46,148 nt of DNA, from positions 1 to 46,148 of the forward strand of contig CAYQZZ010000010.1 in NCBI GenBank assembly GCA_964422155.1, in the 5' to 3' direction. Origin of the DNA: JBGPRB01 sp964422155 (GTDB taxonomy: Bacteria; Chloroflexota; Dehalococcoidia; Dehalococcoidales; RBG-16-60-22). This document shows positions 30,355 through 39,455 of this stretch, piece by piece. The notes below the pieces were generated by a model. That model searched no databases, was not told the DNA's origin, and saw nothing but the letters and a program-made list of their open reading frames with translations. How positions within the stretch are numbered: the first letter of the stretch is position 1; every line of letters starts with the position of its first letter. The translations under genes were made by a program, and so were the position numbers.

Positions 30355-31146
30355 ATGGAACGTATTAAGGTAGTAGTCCATGGAGCCGCTGGCAGGGTGG
30401 GGCAGGAGGTGGTAAAAGCCGTTTGCCAGGAGCCGGAAATGCAGCTGGTGGGAGCGGTGGACATGAAGGTGTCTGCGGATTTCCTGCCGTTGCCGGACGG
30501 GTCGGGCAGGGTGCCTTTTTCGGCGGATTTTAAATCTATACTCAGCACCTGCAAACCCGATGTGGTGGTGGATTTTACCATAGCTAAAGCCTCCATGCCG
30601 GCCGTACGCACGGCGGCGGAAAAAGGCGTTAACATGGTCATCGGGACGACCGGCTTCAGCGTCGATGAGCTTTCTGAAATGGAACGGTTAGCCCTGTCAA
30701 AAAAAATTGGCATCGTGGCGGCCCCCAATTTCGCCCTGGGCGCCGTTCTCATGATTCACCTGGCTAAAATCGCCGGTAAATTCCTCGACCATGCCGAGAT
30801 TATCGAGCTTCACCACGACCGCAAGCTGGATGCCCCCTCGGGGACGTCCCTGTTGACCGCCCGGGCTATGGCTGAGGCCAGGGGCAAGCCGTTCCTGCCG
30901 ACGGCCGCCGGCGAACCCGCTTCAAGCCGCGGGCAGTCGGTGGAAGGTATCGAAATACATAGTATCCGTCTGCCTGGCCTTATGGCGCACCAGGAGGTCA
31001 TTTTCGGCGCGTCGGGGCAGACTTTGAGCATCCGGCATGATACCATTAACCGGGAATGCTATATGCCTGGCGTCATGCTGGCCGTTAAGGCAGTCGTGAA
31101 GCAAAAGGGATTTATTTACGGCCTGGATAAACTGCTCGGTTTGTGA
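30355..31146 (+). CDS. dapB: 4-hydroxy-tetrahydrodipicolinate reductase
   Basis: 263 residues. NAD(P)-binding VVVHGAAGRVGQEVVKAV at the start; catalytic EIIELHHDRKLDAPSGTS; C-terminal LPGLMAHQEVIFGASGQTL. It reduces the DapA product in the lysine/DAP pathway. GAGGTG lies seven bases upstream. Its stop overlaps the asd GTG start by four bases. Confidence 0.97.
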   Translation: MERIKVVVHGAAGRVGQEVVKAVCQEPEMQLVGAVDMKVSADFLPLPDGSGRVPFSADFKSILSTCKPDVVVDFTIAKASMPAVRTAAEKGVNMVIGTTGFSVDELSEMERLALSKKIGIVAAPNFALGAVLMIHLAKIAGKFLDHAEIIELHHDRKLDAPSGTSLLTARAMAEARGKPFLPTAAGEPASSRGQSVEGIEIHSIRLPGLMAHQEVIFGASGQTLSIRHDTINRECYMPGVMLAVKAVVKQKGFIYGLDKLLGL

Positions 31147-32183
31147 GAGAAAAAGTGAAGGACTATCATGTAGCCATTGTCGGGGCTACTGGACTGGTAG
31201 GACAGGAATTTATCAGGACCCTGCTGCAGCGTAACTTTCCTGTGGCTTCCCTTCGCCTTCTGGCCTCCGACCGCTCGGCAGGCAGAAAACTGTCGGTCGG
31301 CAATCATGAGATTAAGGTCGAAGAGACCTCCAATGATTCTTTCGATGGGGTGGACATCGCCCTGTTTTCCGCCGGCACTGACCAGAGTCGGCATTTCTCG
31401 CCGATAGCGGCCAGGGCTGGTGCCGTGGTCATTGATAACAGCGCCGCTTTCCGCATGGACGATGCGGTGCCGCTGGTAGTGCCCGAGGTTAACGTTGATG
31501 ATATCAGGTGGCACAAGGGCATTATCGCCAATCCTAACTGCTCCACCATTCAGATGGTCGTGGCTCTGTACCCTCTGCACAAGGTCAATCCCATAAAGCG
31601 TATTGTTGTCGCTACCTATCAATCGGTATCGGGCACCGGCGCCGCCGCTGTCGATGAACTTAGAACACAGGTCAAACAGGTGCTGGAAGGGGAGGTCACC
31701 ATTCCGCATGTTTACCCTCACCAGATAGCCTTTAATGTGCTGCCGGAGATTGACGTTTTTCTGGACAACGGCTACACCAGGGAAGAATGGAAAATGCTGG
31801 AGGAAACCAGGAAGATAATGCATGACGATAGTATCGTCGTATCCGCTACCTGTGTGCGTGTGCCGGTGCTGGTGGGTCACGGCGAAGCCGTCAATGTAGA
31901 GTTCGCTCTGCCGATGGGAGTGGATGAAGCGCAGCGGATTATTTCGCGGGCTCCTGGGGTGAAGGTGCTTGATGATACGTCCATCAGCCTTTATCCGCAT
32001 CCGTGGGCAGCGGCCGGCTCCGATGAAGTCTTCGTCGGTCGCATCAGGAAGGATGCCTCGCATCCCAACGGCCTGGCTATGTGGATTGTCGCCGATAATT
32101 TACGCAAGGGGGCGGCCCTCAACGCCGTCCAGATTGCCGAAGAAATGATAAAAAGAGACTGGGTAAAACCGGAAGGAGACTGA
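31143..32183 (+). CDS. asd: Aspartate-semialdehyde dehydrogenase
   Basis: 346 residues. VAIVGATGLVGQEFIRTL binds NADP, NPNCSTIQMVVAL contains the catalytic Cys, and SVSGTGAAAVDEL follows. It supplies aspartate semialdehyde to DapA and to homoserine synthesis. GTG start overlapping the dapB stop. dapA begins 3 bases after its stop. Confidence 0.97.
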   Translation: MREKVKDYHVAIVGATGLVGQEFIRTLLQRNFPVASLRLLASDRSAGRKLSVGNHEIKVEETSNDSFDGVDIALFSAGTDQSRHFSPIAARAGAVVIDNSAAFRMDDAVPLVVPEVNVDDIRWHKGIIANPNCSTIQMVVALYPLHKVNPIKRIVVATYQSVSGTGAAAVDELRTQVKQVLEGEVTIPHVYPHQIAFNVLPEIDVFLDNGYTREEWKMLEETRKIMHDDSIVVSATCVRVPVLVGHGEAVNVEFALPMGVDEAQRIISRAPGVKVLDDTSISLYPHPWAAAGSDEVFVGRIRKDASHPNGLAMWIVADNLRKGAALNAVQIAEEMIKRDWVKPEGD

Positions 32184-32186
32184 ACC

Positions 32187-33077
32187 ATGAAGAAGCTGGG
32201 GAGATTGTTGACCGCTATGGTTACTCCGTTCAAGGAAAACGGGGAAGTAGATTATGAGCAGGCCAGGAAACTGGCTTTAGCCCTGCTCGACTCCGGGAGC
32301 GAAGGCCTGGTGGTGGCGGCGACCACTGGAGAAGCGCCGACACTTTCCTGGGAGGAAGAGCTGAACCTGTTTAAAGAGGTTAAATCGGTGGTGGGCAACC
32401 GGGGCACTATCGTGGCTTATACCGGCAGCAACAGCACTAAAGAGGCTGTGGAAAACACTGAAAAAGCGGAAAAAATCGGGGTGGATGCCTGCCTTTCGGT
32501 CGTCCCGTATTATAACAAGCCCAATCAGGAAGGCATCTATCAGCATTTCAAGGCCATCGCCGAAAGCACCAGCCTGCCCATTATCATGTATAACATACCT
32601 TCACGCGTGGTGATTAATATGGAGCCGGAGACTATCGCCAGGCTGAGTAAGATGGATAACATCATCGGTGTGAAGGAAGCCAGTGGCAATATGGAACACG
32701 TGGCCAAGACGATTAACAATTCCAGGGAAGGCTTCCTCATCTGGAGCGGTAATGATAACGATACCTTCCTCATCATGGCCCTCGGAGGCTATGGCGTTAT
32801 CGGCGTTACCACGCACCTCGTCGGCAAGCAGTATAAGAAGATGGTGGACTTAATTCTCAGCGGTAAGGTAGCCGAAGCGGCGGCTATCCACCGTAATCTG
32901 GTGCCGCTGGTAAATGCCATGTTTTCCGTGCCGAGTCCGGCGCCGATAAAATACGCCCTCAACTCCCTTGGCTTCAGGGTGGGCAGACCGCGCCTGCCCC
33001 TTGTCGAGGTCGATAAAACGGCGGCAGCTAAAATCGAGGAGACTTTAAAGAAATATAAGATGGACCTGAAGGTATAG
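32187..33077 (+). CDS. dapA: 4-hydroxy-tetrahydrodipicolinate synthase
   Basis: 296 residues. TTGEAPTLSWEE is the substrate-binding motif, MYNIPSRV carries the catalytic Tyr, and IGVKEASGN the Schiff-base Lys. It condenses pyruvate with aspartate semialdehyde. GAAGGAGA precedes the start. Last gene of the rpsO-pnp-dapB-asd-dapA run, with a terminator 48 bp downstream. Confidence 0.97.
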   Translation: MKKLGRLLTAMVTPFKENGEVDYEQARKLALALLDSGSEGLVVAATTGEAPTLSWEEELNLFKEVKSVVGNRGTIVAYTGSNSTKEAVENTEKAEKIGVDACLSVVPYYNKPNQEGIYQHFKAIAESTSLPIIMYNIPSRVVINMEPETIARLSKMDNIIGVKEASGNMEHVAKTINNSREGFLIWSGNDNDTFLIMALGGYGVIGVTTHLVGKQYKKMVDLILSGKVAEAAAIHRNLVPLVNAMFSVPSPAPIKYALNSLGFRVGRPRLPLVEVDKTAAAKIEETLKKYKMDLKV

Positions 33078-33125
33078 GTAACTCACTAGATAACGTGTTT
33101 ATTTTACTAATAATCGGGGCGTTAA

Positions 33126-33155
33126 AGAGGGGGCTAATACCCCCTCTTCTTTTCT
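33126..33155 (+). terminator. Intrinsic terminator after dapA
   Basis: AGAGGGGG (33126-33133), loop CTAATA, CCCCCTCT (33140-33147), then TCTTTTCTT. A perfect 8-bp stem with a pyrimidine-rich tail. Confidence 0.8.
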
Positions 33156-33156
33156 T

Positions 33157-33222
33157 CCCCCTTTCGTAAAGCCTGCCTGCGCGTAGCCGCTTCGGCGAAG
33201 GCAGGGGGGATTGAGGGGGATT
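33157..33222. repeat. REP-like element, family C relative
   Basis: CCCCCTTTCGTAAAG, an internal GCCTGCC pairing with GGCAGG, and GGGGGGATTGAGGGGGAT. It shares the CCCCCTTT/GATTGAGGGGGATTT ends with 27544-27610 but has a different, longer centre. Confidence 0.5.
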
Positions 33223-33227
33223 TTGGA

Positions 33228-33680
33228 TTATAAATACAATCTAAACCCGTGTGCTGATGTCTCAAACCCCAGCGATTTATAAAACTTATGTGCCCGTTTA
33301 CGCCTTTTGTCGCTGGTTAACATAATTTTGTAGCAGCCTACCTCTCTGGAACGTGCTATCACGTATTCCATGAGCAGCTTACCGATACCCCGGCTGCGCC
33401 ACTTCTCATCCACCACGACGTATTCCACCACGGCGAAGGGTGAGGTGCCGTGAGCCATCCCCGGCAGGATGACCAGTACCGTGGTGCCGATAATCTCGCC
33501 GTCTTCCTCGGCCACCAGCAGGCTGTAGCCCGGTGTGGCGGATATATCGGCAAAGACCCGCCGGCATTCTTTCAGAGATGGACCGGGCGCGCCGGCTGGC
33601 GGCGGTTTGAAAGCCAGCTGGCGGTATAGCTCCAGGATGCGGGGAATATCCTTCTCTGTCGCTGTTCTAATAATAGCCAT
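33228..33680 (-). CDS. GNAT-family N-acetyltransferase
   Basis: 150 residues. Acetyl-CoA-binding motif A is VVDEKWRSRGIGKLLMEYVI (R/Q-x-x-G-x-G/A form RSRGIG), with YKSLGFETS near the end and an N-terminal IIRTATEKDIPRILELYRQL. The acceptor is unknown. It lies alone between two converging/diverging units, downstream of a repeat. Confidence 0.92.
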   Translation of the reverse strand: MAIIRTATEKDIPRILELYRQLAFKPPPAGAPGPSLKECRRVFADISATPGYSLLVAEEDGEIIGTTVLVILPGMAHGTSPFAVVEYVVVDEKWRSRGIGKLLMEYVIARSREVGCYKIMLTSDKRRKRAHKFYKSLGFETSAHGFRLYL

Positions 33681-33776
33681 TTAGTTCTCATGTCGCCCTG
33701 AGTCCTTTATTGGAAGGGCTAAGGGTCTCGGATTCTTCGTCAGGGCTCAGAATGACATTTACCAAGGTCTTAAACT

Positions 33777-35060
33777 TTAAAAAATCGACTTCCTGACGAT
33801 AGTCTGGTCTCTTCTCTTGCCCACGGAAATCAGGCTGGACGGGCAGCCGATTATCTCTTCCAGCCTTTTCACATAGCGTTGCGCATTAGCCGGCAGGTCT
33901 TTAAACTTACGGACATCTTCTATCGATTTCTCCCATCCCTTTAGCTCTTCGTAGACGGGCTGGCACTTTTCTAAAACCGCGACATTGGATGGAAAGTAAT
34001 CGATGGTCTTTCCGTCCAGCCTGTAGCCGACGCATATCTTCAACCGGGGCAATATATCCAGAATATCGAGGCGCGTGATTGCCAGCGACTGAAAGCCGTT
34101 TAAGCGTGCGCTGAGTCGGGCGGCCACGCTATCGAACCACCCGCAGCGGCGGGGTCGTCCGCTCACGGTACCGTATTCATGGCCCCGCTCTCGTATGGTT
34201 TCACCGATTTCGTCATTCAGTTCCGTCGGCATTGGCCCGGCGCCCACTCTGGTCTGAAATGCCTTGAACACGCCCACGACATGGGTAATCCGGTTGGGGC
34301 TTATCCCGGCTCCCTGGCAGGCTCCGGCCGCCAGCGGCGAGGAAGATGTCGTGAAGGGATATGTGCCATAATCCGGGTCGAGCAGGACGCCCTGCGCGCC
34401 TTCAAGTAGTACAGGCTCATTTCTGTCTATCGCCCCGGCCAGTATCGTAGTTGTATCGCAGATATAGGGAGCCCATCGGTCGGCATACTGGCAGTACTGG
34501 TTGTAAATATCGTTGAATGACAGCGGGTCTTTTCCATATACTTTAGTCAATATTCTATTTTTATACTCAAGTGCTGTTGTCAGTCTATCCCGTAATACTT
34601 CTTTATCTAAAAGGTCGCCGGCTCTGATGCCTGTCCTGGCTACTTTATCGGCAAAGGCTGGCCCGATACCCTTGCGCGTGGTGCCGATAGCTTTGCCGCC
34701 GAGCGCGTCCTCCTCCAGGCCTTCGAGAAGAATATGGTAGGGCATAATCAGGTGGGCTCGGTCGCTGATAAGAAGCCTCGACGTATCAATGCCGCGTGAG
34801 TTCAGTTCCTCTATCTCGCTGATTAACACGCCGGGATTGACCACGACGCCGTTGCCGATAATGGACGTAACGCCGGGATAAAAAATACCCGAAGGCGTGA
34901 GCCGAAGTTTGAATTCCCCGTGGGGATTGACGACGGTATGGCCGGCATTATCGCCGCCGGAGAAACGTACTACATACCTGGCTTTCTCCGCCAGCATGTC
35001 AACGATTTTACCTTTACCTTCATCTCCCCATTGGGCTCCAATTACAGCTACAACAGGCAT
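33777..35060 (-). CDS. purA: Adenylosuccinate synthetase
   Basis: 427 residues from ATG 35060. VIGAQWGDEGKGKIVDMLAE is the N-terminal GTP-binding signature, GDNAGHTVV the IMP site, and GTTRKGIGPAF and SGRPRRCGWFD are further family blocks. It converts IMP and aspartate to adenylosuccinate. ATG 35060 (MPVVAVIG) is chosen because GAGGAGGTG lies just upstream; a longer frame to 35090 would start before that site. Confidence 0.98.
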   Translation of the reverse strand: MPVVAVIGAQWGDEGKGKIVDMLAEKARYVVRFSGGDNAGHTVVNPHGEFKLRLTPSGIFYPGVTSIIGNGVVVNPGVLISEIEELNSRGIDTSRLLISDRAHLIMPYHILLEGLEEDALGGKAIGTTRKGIGPAFADKVARTGIRAGDLLDKEVLRDRLTTALEYKNRILTKVYGKDPLSFNDIYNQYCQYADRWAPYICDTTTILAGAIDRNEPVLLEGAQGVLLDPDYGTYPFTTSSSPLAAGACQGAGISPNRITHVVGVFKAFQTRVGAGPMPTELNDEIGETIRERGHEYGTVSGRPRRCGWFDSVAARLSARLNGFQSLAITRLDILDILPRLKICVGYRLDGKTIDYFPSNVAVLEKCQPVYEELKGWEKSIEDVRKFKDLPANAQRYVKRLEEIIGCPSSLISVGKRRDQTIVRKSIF

Positions 35061-35157
35061 TTTCACCTCCTCAGTCAAAAACCCATACATTCTACCATCA
35101 AAGACGTGGATTGTCTATTTCATTTACTATCGGTTTACAGGAATTATGCTTGGGCCA

Positions 35158-35754
35158 CTACTCTTTTGTCTGTCGCCAAGCGTAGACCAGCCTCTCGATA
35201 ACAGTATAGAAGCTTAATATACTTATTAGGCCCAGGGCGGCTATAAGGGCATGGTCGAACTGGCTCAGCAGCAGGCCCAGTACCAGGATAATGACCCTCT
35301 CCGGCCGCGTAAACAGTCCGGCTTTACATTCGATGCCCAGCCCTTCCATTCTGGCGCGGATATAACTCACCATGAGTGAGCCGAGCAGGGCGATTGCGAC
35401 GAGTAAACTGCCGGCAACCTCCTGTTCACGCACGAATACCGCCAGCAGGCTCAGTAGCACCACGGCTTCAGAGAGGCGGTCGAGTGTGGAATCGAGAATT
35501 GCGCCGAACCGGGTTATCCGTTCGGTAACGCGTGCCAGCGCGCCGTCGAGCATATCGAAAAAGCCGGCTACGAGCACGACAACCCCGGCCGCCAGAAGAT
35601 GCCCTGTAACTATAAGCGCCCCGGCGATTATAGTTAGGCAAAATCCGAGCCAGGTTACGGTGTTTGGCGTAAGTGGCGTCCTGGAAAGGAGTCTGACGAT
35701 CGGTTGCGTGAAGCAGTCTGCGATGACTTTACGGGTTGCCGCTAGTTTTGCCAT
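35158..35754 (-). CDS. CDP-alcohol phosphatidyltransferase, PI-phosphate-synthase-like
   Basis: 198 residues with several membrane helices. The CDP-alcohol motif is D-x2-DG-x2-AR-x8-G-x3-D-x3-D, read as DMLDGALARVTERITRFGAI then LDSTLD. It transfers a phosphatidyl group from CDP-diacylglycerol to an alcohol. Being third in an operon with inositol phosphate synthase and a PimA-like enzyme, the acceptor is probably inositol 1-phosphate, as for mycobacterial PgsA. It starts 3 bases after the glycosyltransferase stop. Confidence 0.88.
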   Translation of the reverse strand: MAKLAATRKVIADCFTQPIVRLLSRTPLTPNTVTWLGFCLTIIAGALIVTGHLLAAGVVVLVAGFFDMLDGALARVTERITRFGAILDSTLDRLSEAVVLLSLLAVFVREQEVAGSLLVAIALLGSLMVSYIRARMEGLGIECKAGLFTRPERVIILVLGLLLSQFDHALIAALGLISILSFYTVIERLVYAWRQTKE

Positions 35755-35757
35755 TGC

Positions 35758-36945
35758 TCAGTGCTTTCCTGAATTAGCACTAACCTGTGCGGTTTCTTTT
35801 TCCGGGCTTGCTCCTGGCTGCTTTATCCTGTTCAGTGTTTCAGTGTAGAAATCAAGCACTCTTTTGGCCAGGATTGACCAATCATATTGTTCTGCCTTTG
35901 GTTTTCCCCTGGCGCCCATATCCTGCCGGAGCTTTTCGTCTTTGACGAGCCTGATAATTGCTTCGGCCAGTTTGCTCTCGTCCCTGGGTGGTACGGCGAT
36001 TCCCTCGACGTTATCGGTAAGTACGCAGGCATAACCGTCTATCGATGAGGCAACGATAGGCTTGCTGACAGCCATGGCTTCCAGCAGGACGATGCCGAAG
36101 CTCTCTCGACCGGTAGCCGGGAAGCAGACGATATCGGCGGTCGTATAATATCGGGGTAATTCGCTATAGGTTACATAGCCGGTAAAAACGACATCTTCTA
36201 TTGCGTTCTTTTCAATATGCTTCTCATATTTGTTGCGTAGACGTACGCCGGGCCCTACGGCGATAAGGCGGCAATCGGGAATTTCCTGTTTGACCATCTT
36301 GTAGGCTTTCAACAGGTAGTCGAATCCCTTCCGTTTTTCAAACCTTCCGACGAACAGGATATTTGTTTTATCATCCTTGAACGTGTCGATTGGAATGGCG
36401 TGGCTGTTGAAGTGACGGGTATCAATCCCATTGGGTATGATGGTGTAATCGGCGGGGAAATAGGTATTTACATACCCCAGGGCTATTTTAGATACGGCGA
36501 TGCGACCATCCAGCTTGCGGAACCATCGGTCGAGGTACCACTTCATAATGGGCGAAAACATGGTATACCAGGGTTTGCCCCCGGAGGCATGGAAGGTGCC
36601 GACCATCGGCGTGTGTTTTAATCTCAGGACGGTGGTGCAGAGAGTTGGCATCAGAGGTTCGTGGAGGTGGCATATATCGAACTTCTCTCGTTCGAAGACC
36701 TCTTTTATCTGGGACTCCAGCCGGACGGACACGGTAATGCGGGCGATGGAGCCGCTGACCGGTATTGGACGGGGTGTGCCGATGCGTATAAACCGGTCGC
36801 CCAGGGTATAAACCGCTTTTGATGCCGGGGCGATGATTTTAACATCGTGGCCCATGCGTGTGAGCTGCTGCTCAAGACAGGAGATGTGATTGACCACACC
36901 TCCCGGATAAGCGAAGTCATAAGGTGATACCAGCGCTATCTTCAT
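35758..36945 (-). CDS. GT4 glycosyltransferase, PimA-like
   Basis: 395 residues. The N-terminal MKIALVSPYDFAYPGGVVNH (GGV-x-x-H acceptor/donor loop) is typical of mycobacterial PimA. The C-terminal Rossmann domain has FVGRFEKRKGFDYLLKA and the E-x7-E motif ESFGIVLLEAM. Context suggests addition of a sugar, probably mannose, to phosphatidylinositol at the cytoplasmic membrane face. It starts 6 bases after the ino1 stop. Donor specificity cannot be read from the sequence. Confidence 0.85.
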   Translation of the reverse strand: MKIALVSPYDFAYPGGVVNHISCLEQQLTRMGHDVKIIAPASKAVYTLGDRFIRIGTPRPIPVSGSIARITVSVRLESQIKEVFEREKFDICHLHEPLMPTLCTTVLRLKHTPMVGTFHASGGKPWYTMFSPIMKWYLDRWFRKLDGRIAVSKIALGYVNTYFPADYTIIPNGIDTRHFNSHAIPIDTFKDDKTNILFVGRFEKRKGFDYLLKAYKMVKQEIPDCRLIAVGPGVRLRNKYEKHIEKNAIEDVVFTGYVTYSELPRYYTTADIVCFPATGRESFGIVLLEAMAVSKPIVASSIDGYACVLTDNVEGIAVPPRDESKLAEAIIRLVKDEKLRQDMGARGKPKAEQYDWSILAKRVLDFYTETLNRIKQPGASPEKETAQVSANSGKH

Positions 36946-36951
36946 GGCTAG

Positions 36952-38073
36952 CTATTTGGCAGCCCTCCGTTTTTTGGGCTGTTTGACCTTCTCGGAAGGT
37001 TGGGCATTGGCAGCGATGAACTCTCCTACCATCCGGTGTGCCTCATCGTCGGTATATTGAATCGGCGGCGACTTCATGAAATAGGCCGAAGGCGCTACCA
37101 GCGCTCCCTTCAGGCCGCGGTCCAGGGCGAGCTTGCAGCACCGTAGGGCATCGATGACCACTCCGGCGGAGTTGGGACTGTCCCATACCTCCATTTTTAC
37201 TTCCACGAGCAGCGGTACGTCGCCGAAGGTCCTGCCCTCCATCCTGATGTGGCAGAACTTGCGGTCCAGCAGCCAGGGGACGTAATCGCTGGGGCCGACA
37301 TGGATATCATCGGGGTCAATTTTATAGGGCAACTGGGAAGTGACAGCGCCAGTCTTGGAAATTTTTTTAGACTCAAGACGCTCCCTTTCCAGCATGTTTA
37401 AAAAGTCTGTATTACCGCCGAAGTTCAACTGGTATGTCTTTTCCAATTTTACACCGCGTTCGACGAACAGATTGGTAAGTACGCGGTGCACGATGGTCGC
37501 ACCGACCTGTGACTTGATGTCATCGCCGATGACTGGTAGACCTCTATCCTCAAAGCGTTTCTGCCAGTACTTCTCGCGGGCGATAAAGACGGGTATACAG
37601 TTGACGAAACCGCAGCCGGCATCCAGAATTTGTTCAATATACCACTTGGTAGCTTCTTCGCTGCCTACGGGCAGGTAGTTTAAAACGACATCGGTCTTGG
37701 TCTCCTTGAGAATGCCGACAATGTCCGCTGTCGGCCCCGGTGCCTTCTGGATTATCTGCGAGAGATATTTACCCAGGCCGTCGTGGGTCATGCCCCGCTC
37801 TACTTTAACGCCGGTTGTCGGCACCTCACAGAATTTATACGTGTTGTTCGGCTTGGTGTAGATGGCCTGCGCCAGGTCTTTGCCGACTTTATTCTTATCA
37901 ATATCAAAGGCGGCTACGAAGTCGATGTCGCTGATGTGGTAGCCGCCCAGATTGACATGCATAAGCCCGGGTACATCTTCGGTTGCCTTGGCATTTTTAT
38001 AGTAGTAAACGCCCTGTACCAGGGACGAGGCGCAGTTACCCACGCCGATAATGGCTACATTTATTTTCCCCAT
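36952..38073 (-). CDS. ino1: Inositol-3-phosphate synthase
   Basis: 373 residues, the shorter actinobacterial/archaeal type. NAD-binding VAIIGVGNCASSLVQGVYYY, VVLNYLPVGSEEATKWY, and the catalytic-core LTNLFVERGVKLEKTYQLN, NFGGNTDFLNM. It cyclises glucose 6-phosphate to inositol phosphate. GGGGAGG precedes the ATG. First gene of the three-gene phosphatidylinositol-lipid operon. A Lys-rich tail (KQPKKRRAAK) follows the fold. Confidence 0.95.
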   Translation of the reverse strand: MGKINVAIIGVGNCASSLVQGVYYYKNAKATEDVPGLMHVNLGGYHISDIDFVAAFDIDKNKVGKDLAQAIYTKPNNTYKFCEVPTTGVKVERGMTHDGLGKYLSQIIQKAPGPTADIVGILKETKTDVVLNYLPVGSEEATKWYIEQILDAGCGFVNCIPVFIAREKYWQKRFEDRGLPVIGDDIKSQVGATIVHRVLTNLFVERGVKLEKTYQLNFGGNTDFLNMLERERLESKKISKTGAVTSQLPYKIDPDDIHVGPSDYVPWLLDRKFCHIRMEGRTFGDVPLLVEVKMEVWDSPNSAGVVIDALRCCKLALDRGLKGALVAPSAYFMKSPPIQYTDDEAHRMVGEFIAANAQPSEKVKQPKKRRAAK

Positions 38074-38230
38074 GTTTTGATGCCTCCCCTTTCTATAGAG
38101 ATGCTGCCGTATGGTTTAATCTGACGATTCGGCTCTAGCGAGCATCCGTTGCACTATACCCCCTTGAGGTGCGGAATGTCAAGAGTTGCGAATATTTTAG
38201 TTAACATAAATATAATTTTAGCCTCAACCG

Positions 38231-39301
38231 TTAACCGAAAAGCTCGTTTTTTACATCTAATATGATATTTGACACTAATTCAGGGTCCCTGGCGAGATAC
38301 AACCTTGAGCATTCGATGATAATCGCAGAATGCAATAGGCCACATTCTATCTTTTCAGATAACTTGAGAAGTTTACCTACGTTCCTCCCTGTATAAAAGT
38401 AATTATTCGATATCACGAGTACTTCTATCTTACTCAAATTCTGTATCGCCTTTTTATACTCCGTAAAAGTAAAATCCTTTATTTCTTGTCTGTACAGCCT
38501 TAATCCTTTCAGGTAAAGCCTCACGGTGAAGCTATCATCATACGAAATATGGTCTAACTCATCGGGGTTTAATGTCCCTCTCTTATTTTTGATGTTTTCG
38601 AGAATTAGGATTGTCTTTTCTATAAAATCCTGTTTAAATTCTTCGGCGAGAATCTGGGTTCTTTTATGATATTTAAGCTTCATCTTTCTGGCAACCGCAT
38701 CCATTTTCTCTTCGTTTAATATGCCAAAATCCCCTAGGTTAAGTACCGCTCCCAGATGGCCGGTACCATGGATAGAAATCATCAGCCTTTTTGCTGCCTT
38801 GCTTCTATCTTTAAACGCACACAGGGCTGCGGCTCCACCAGTGAAAGTGTCAATCATAAGTTTTGGAAAACGCAATATATCATCAGGAGCCCTGTTTACG
38901 CTCCCTGAGTGCGGTGCGACCCAGATTGTTTGTGGTGTCGGACCCCAGATATAGGAGTAAAAATTATCCCAGGCTGAGGATTTTCTTTCATATTCTTCTT
39001 TAGTTTGAGCTGAGAAAGCGATATTGGATAGCCATTTAAAACCATAAGGCAATTCGACTCCATATTGCAGGGCTTCCTGTAATGTTGGCTTGGCTCTATT
39101 GAAATCTATCCCGAATCTGCCTGCTGTTAAGTCCTGGTCATCGGGTACGCGGGAAGATTTTACCGCGATAAATCGCCTGTGATTGTCCTGTGAATCAAAA
39201 ACCTCGAAGTTGGGGTTGCTTTCCTTGGGCACAAACTCTTTTAGGAACTCCGCCTTGACCCCCAGGTAAGCTCCATGCTCGTCTTCATTAGCCAGCTTCA
39301 T
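38231..39301 (-). CDS. N-formylglutamate-amidohydrolase-like protein
   Basis: 356 residues. IWVAPHSGSVNRAP, LMIDTFTGGAAALC and LMISIHGTGHLGAVLNLGDFG recall the metal-binding His/Asp/His pattern of the FGase family (HSG...D...HG.G), but the fit is loose. The N-terminal 100 residues and a helical C-terminus (TEYKKAIQNLSKIEVLVISN) have no named match. The ribosome binding site is weak (GTGAAAG). It stands alone between ino1 and a repeat element; the 157-bp upstream gap to ino1 shows nothing recognisable. Lower GC than its neighbours hints at transfer. Confidence 0.6.
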   Translation of the reverse strand: MKLANEDEHGAYLGVKAEFLKEFVPKESNPNFEVFDSQDNHRRFIAVKSSRVPDDQDLTAGRFGIDFNRAKPTLQEALQYGVELPYGFKWLSNIAFSAQTKEEYERKSSAWDNFYSYIWGPTPQTIWVAPHSGSVNRAPDDILRFPKLMIDTFTGGAAALCAFKDRSKAAKRLMISIHGTGHLGAVLNLGDFGILNEEKMDAVARKMKLKYHKRTQILAEEFKQDFIEKTILILENIKNKRGTLNPDELDHISYDDSFTVRLYLKGLRLYRQEIKDFTFTEYKKAIQNLSKIEVLVISNNYFYTGRNVGKLLKLSEKIECGLLHSAIIIECSRLYLARDPELVSNIILDVKNELFG

Positions 39302-39352
39302 AGACTTTCACTTTATCAATTTATAACTGAGAGTTGTTAGTAATGGCTTGCT

Positions 39353-39423
39353 GTCATTCCAGCGAAAGCTGGAATCCAGTGGTGGGGAAAAGGGGAGTGG
39401 ATTCTGGCCTACGCCAGAATGAC
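39353..39423. repeat. REP-like palindromic element, family A
   Basis: Outer arms GTCATTC/GAATGAC; hairpins TTCCAGC-GAAA-GCTGGAA and ATTCTGGC-CTAC-GCCAGAAT. It is the reverse-oriented relative of 19866-19963. Confidence 0.8.
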
Positions 39424-39455
39424 ATTGTTAGTTACTCTTAATACTCTCTGGTTGG

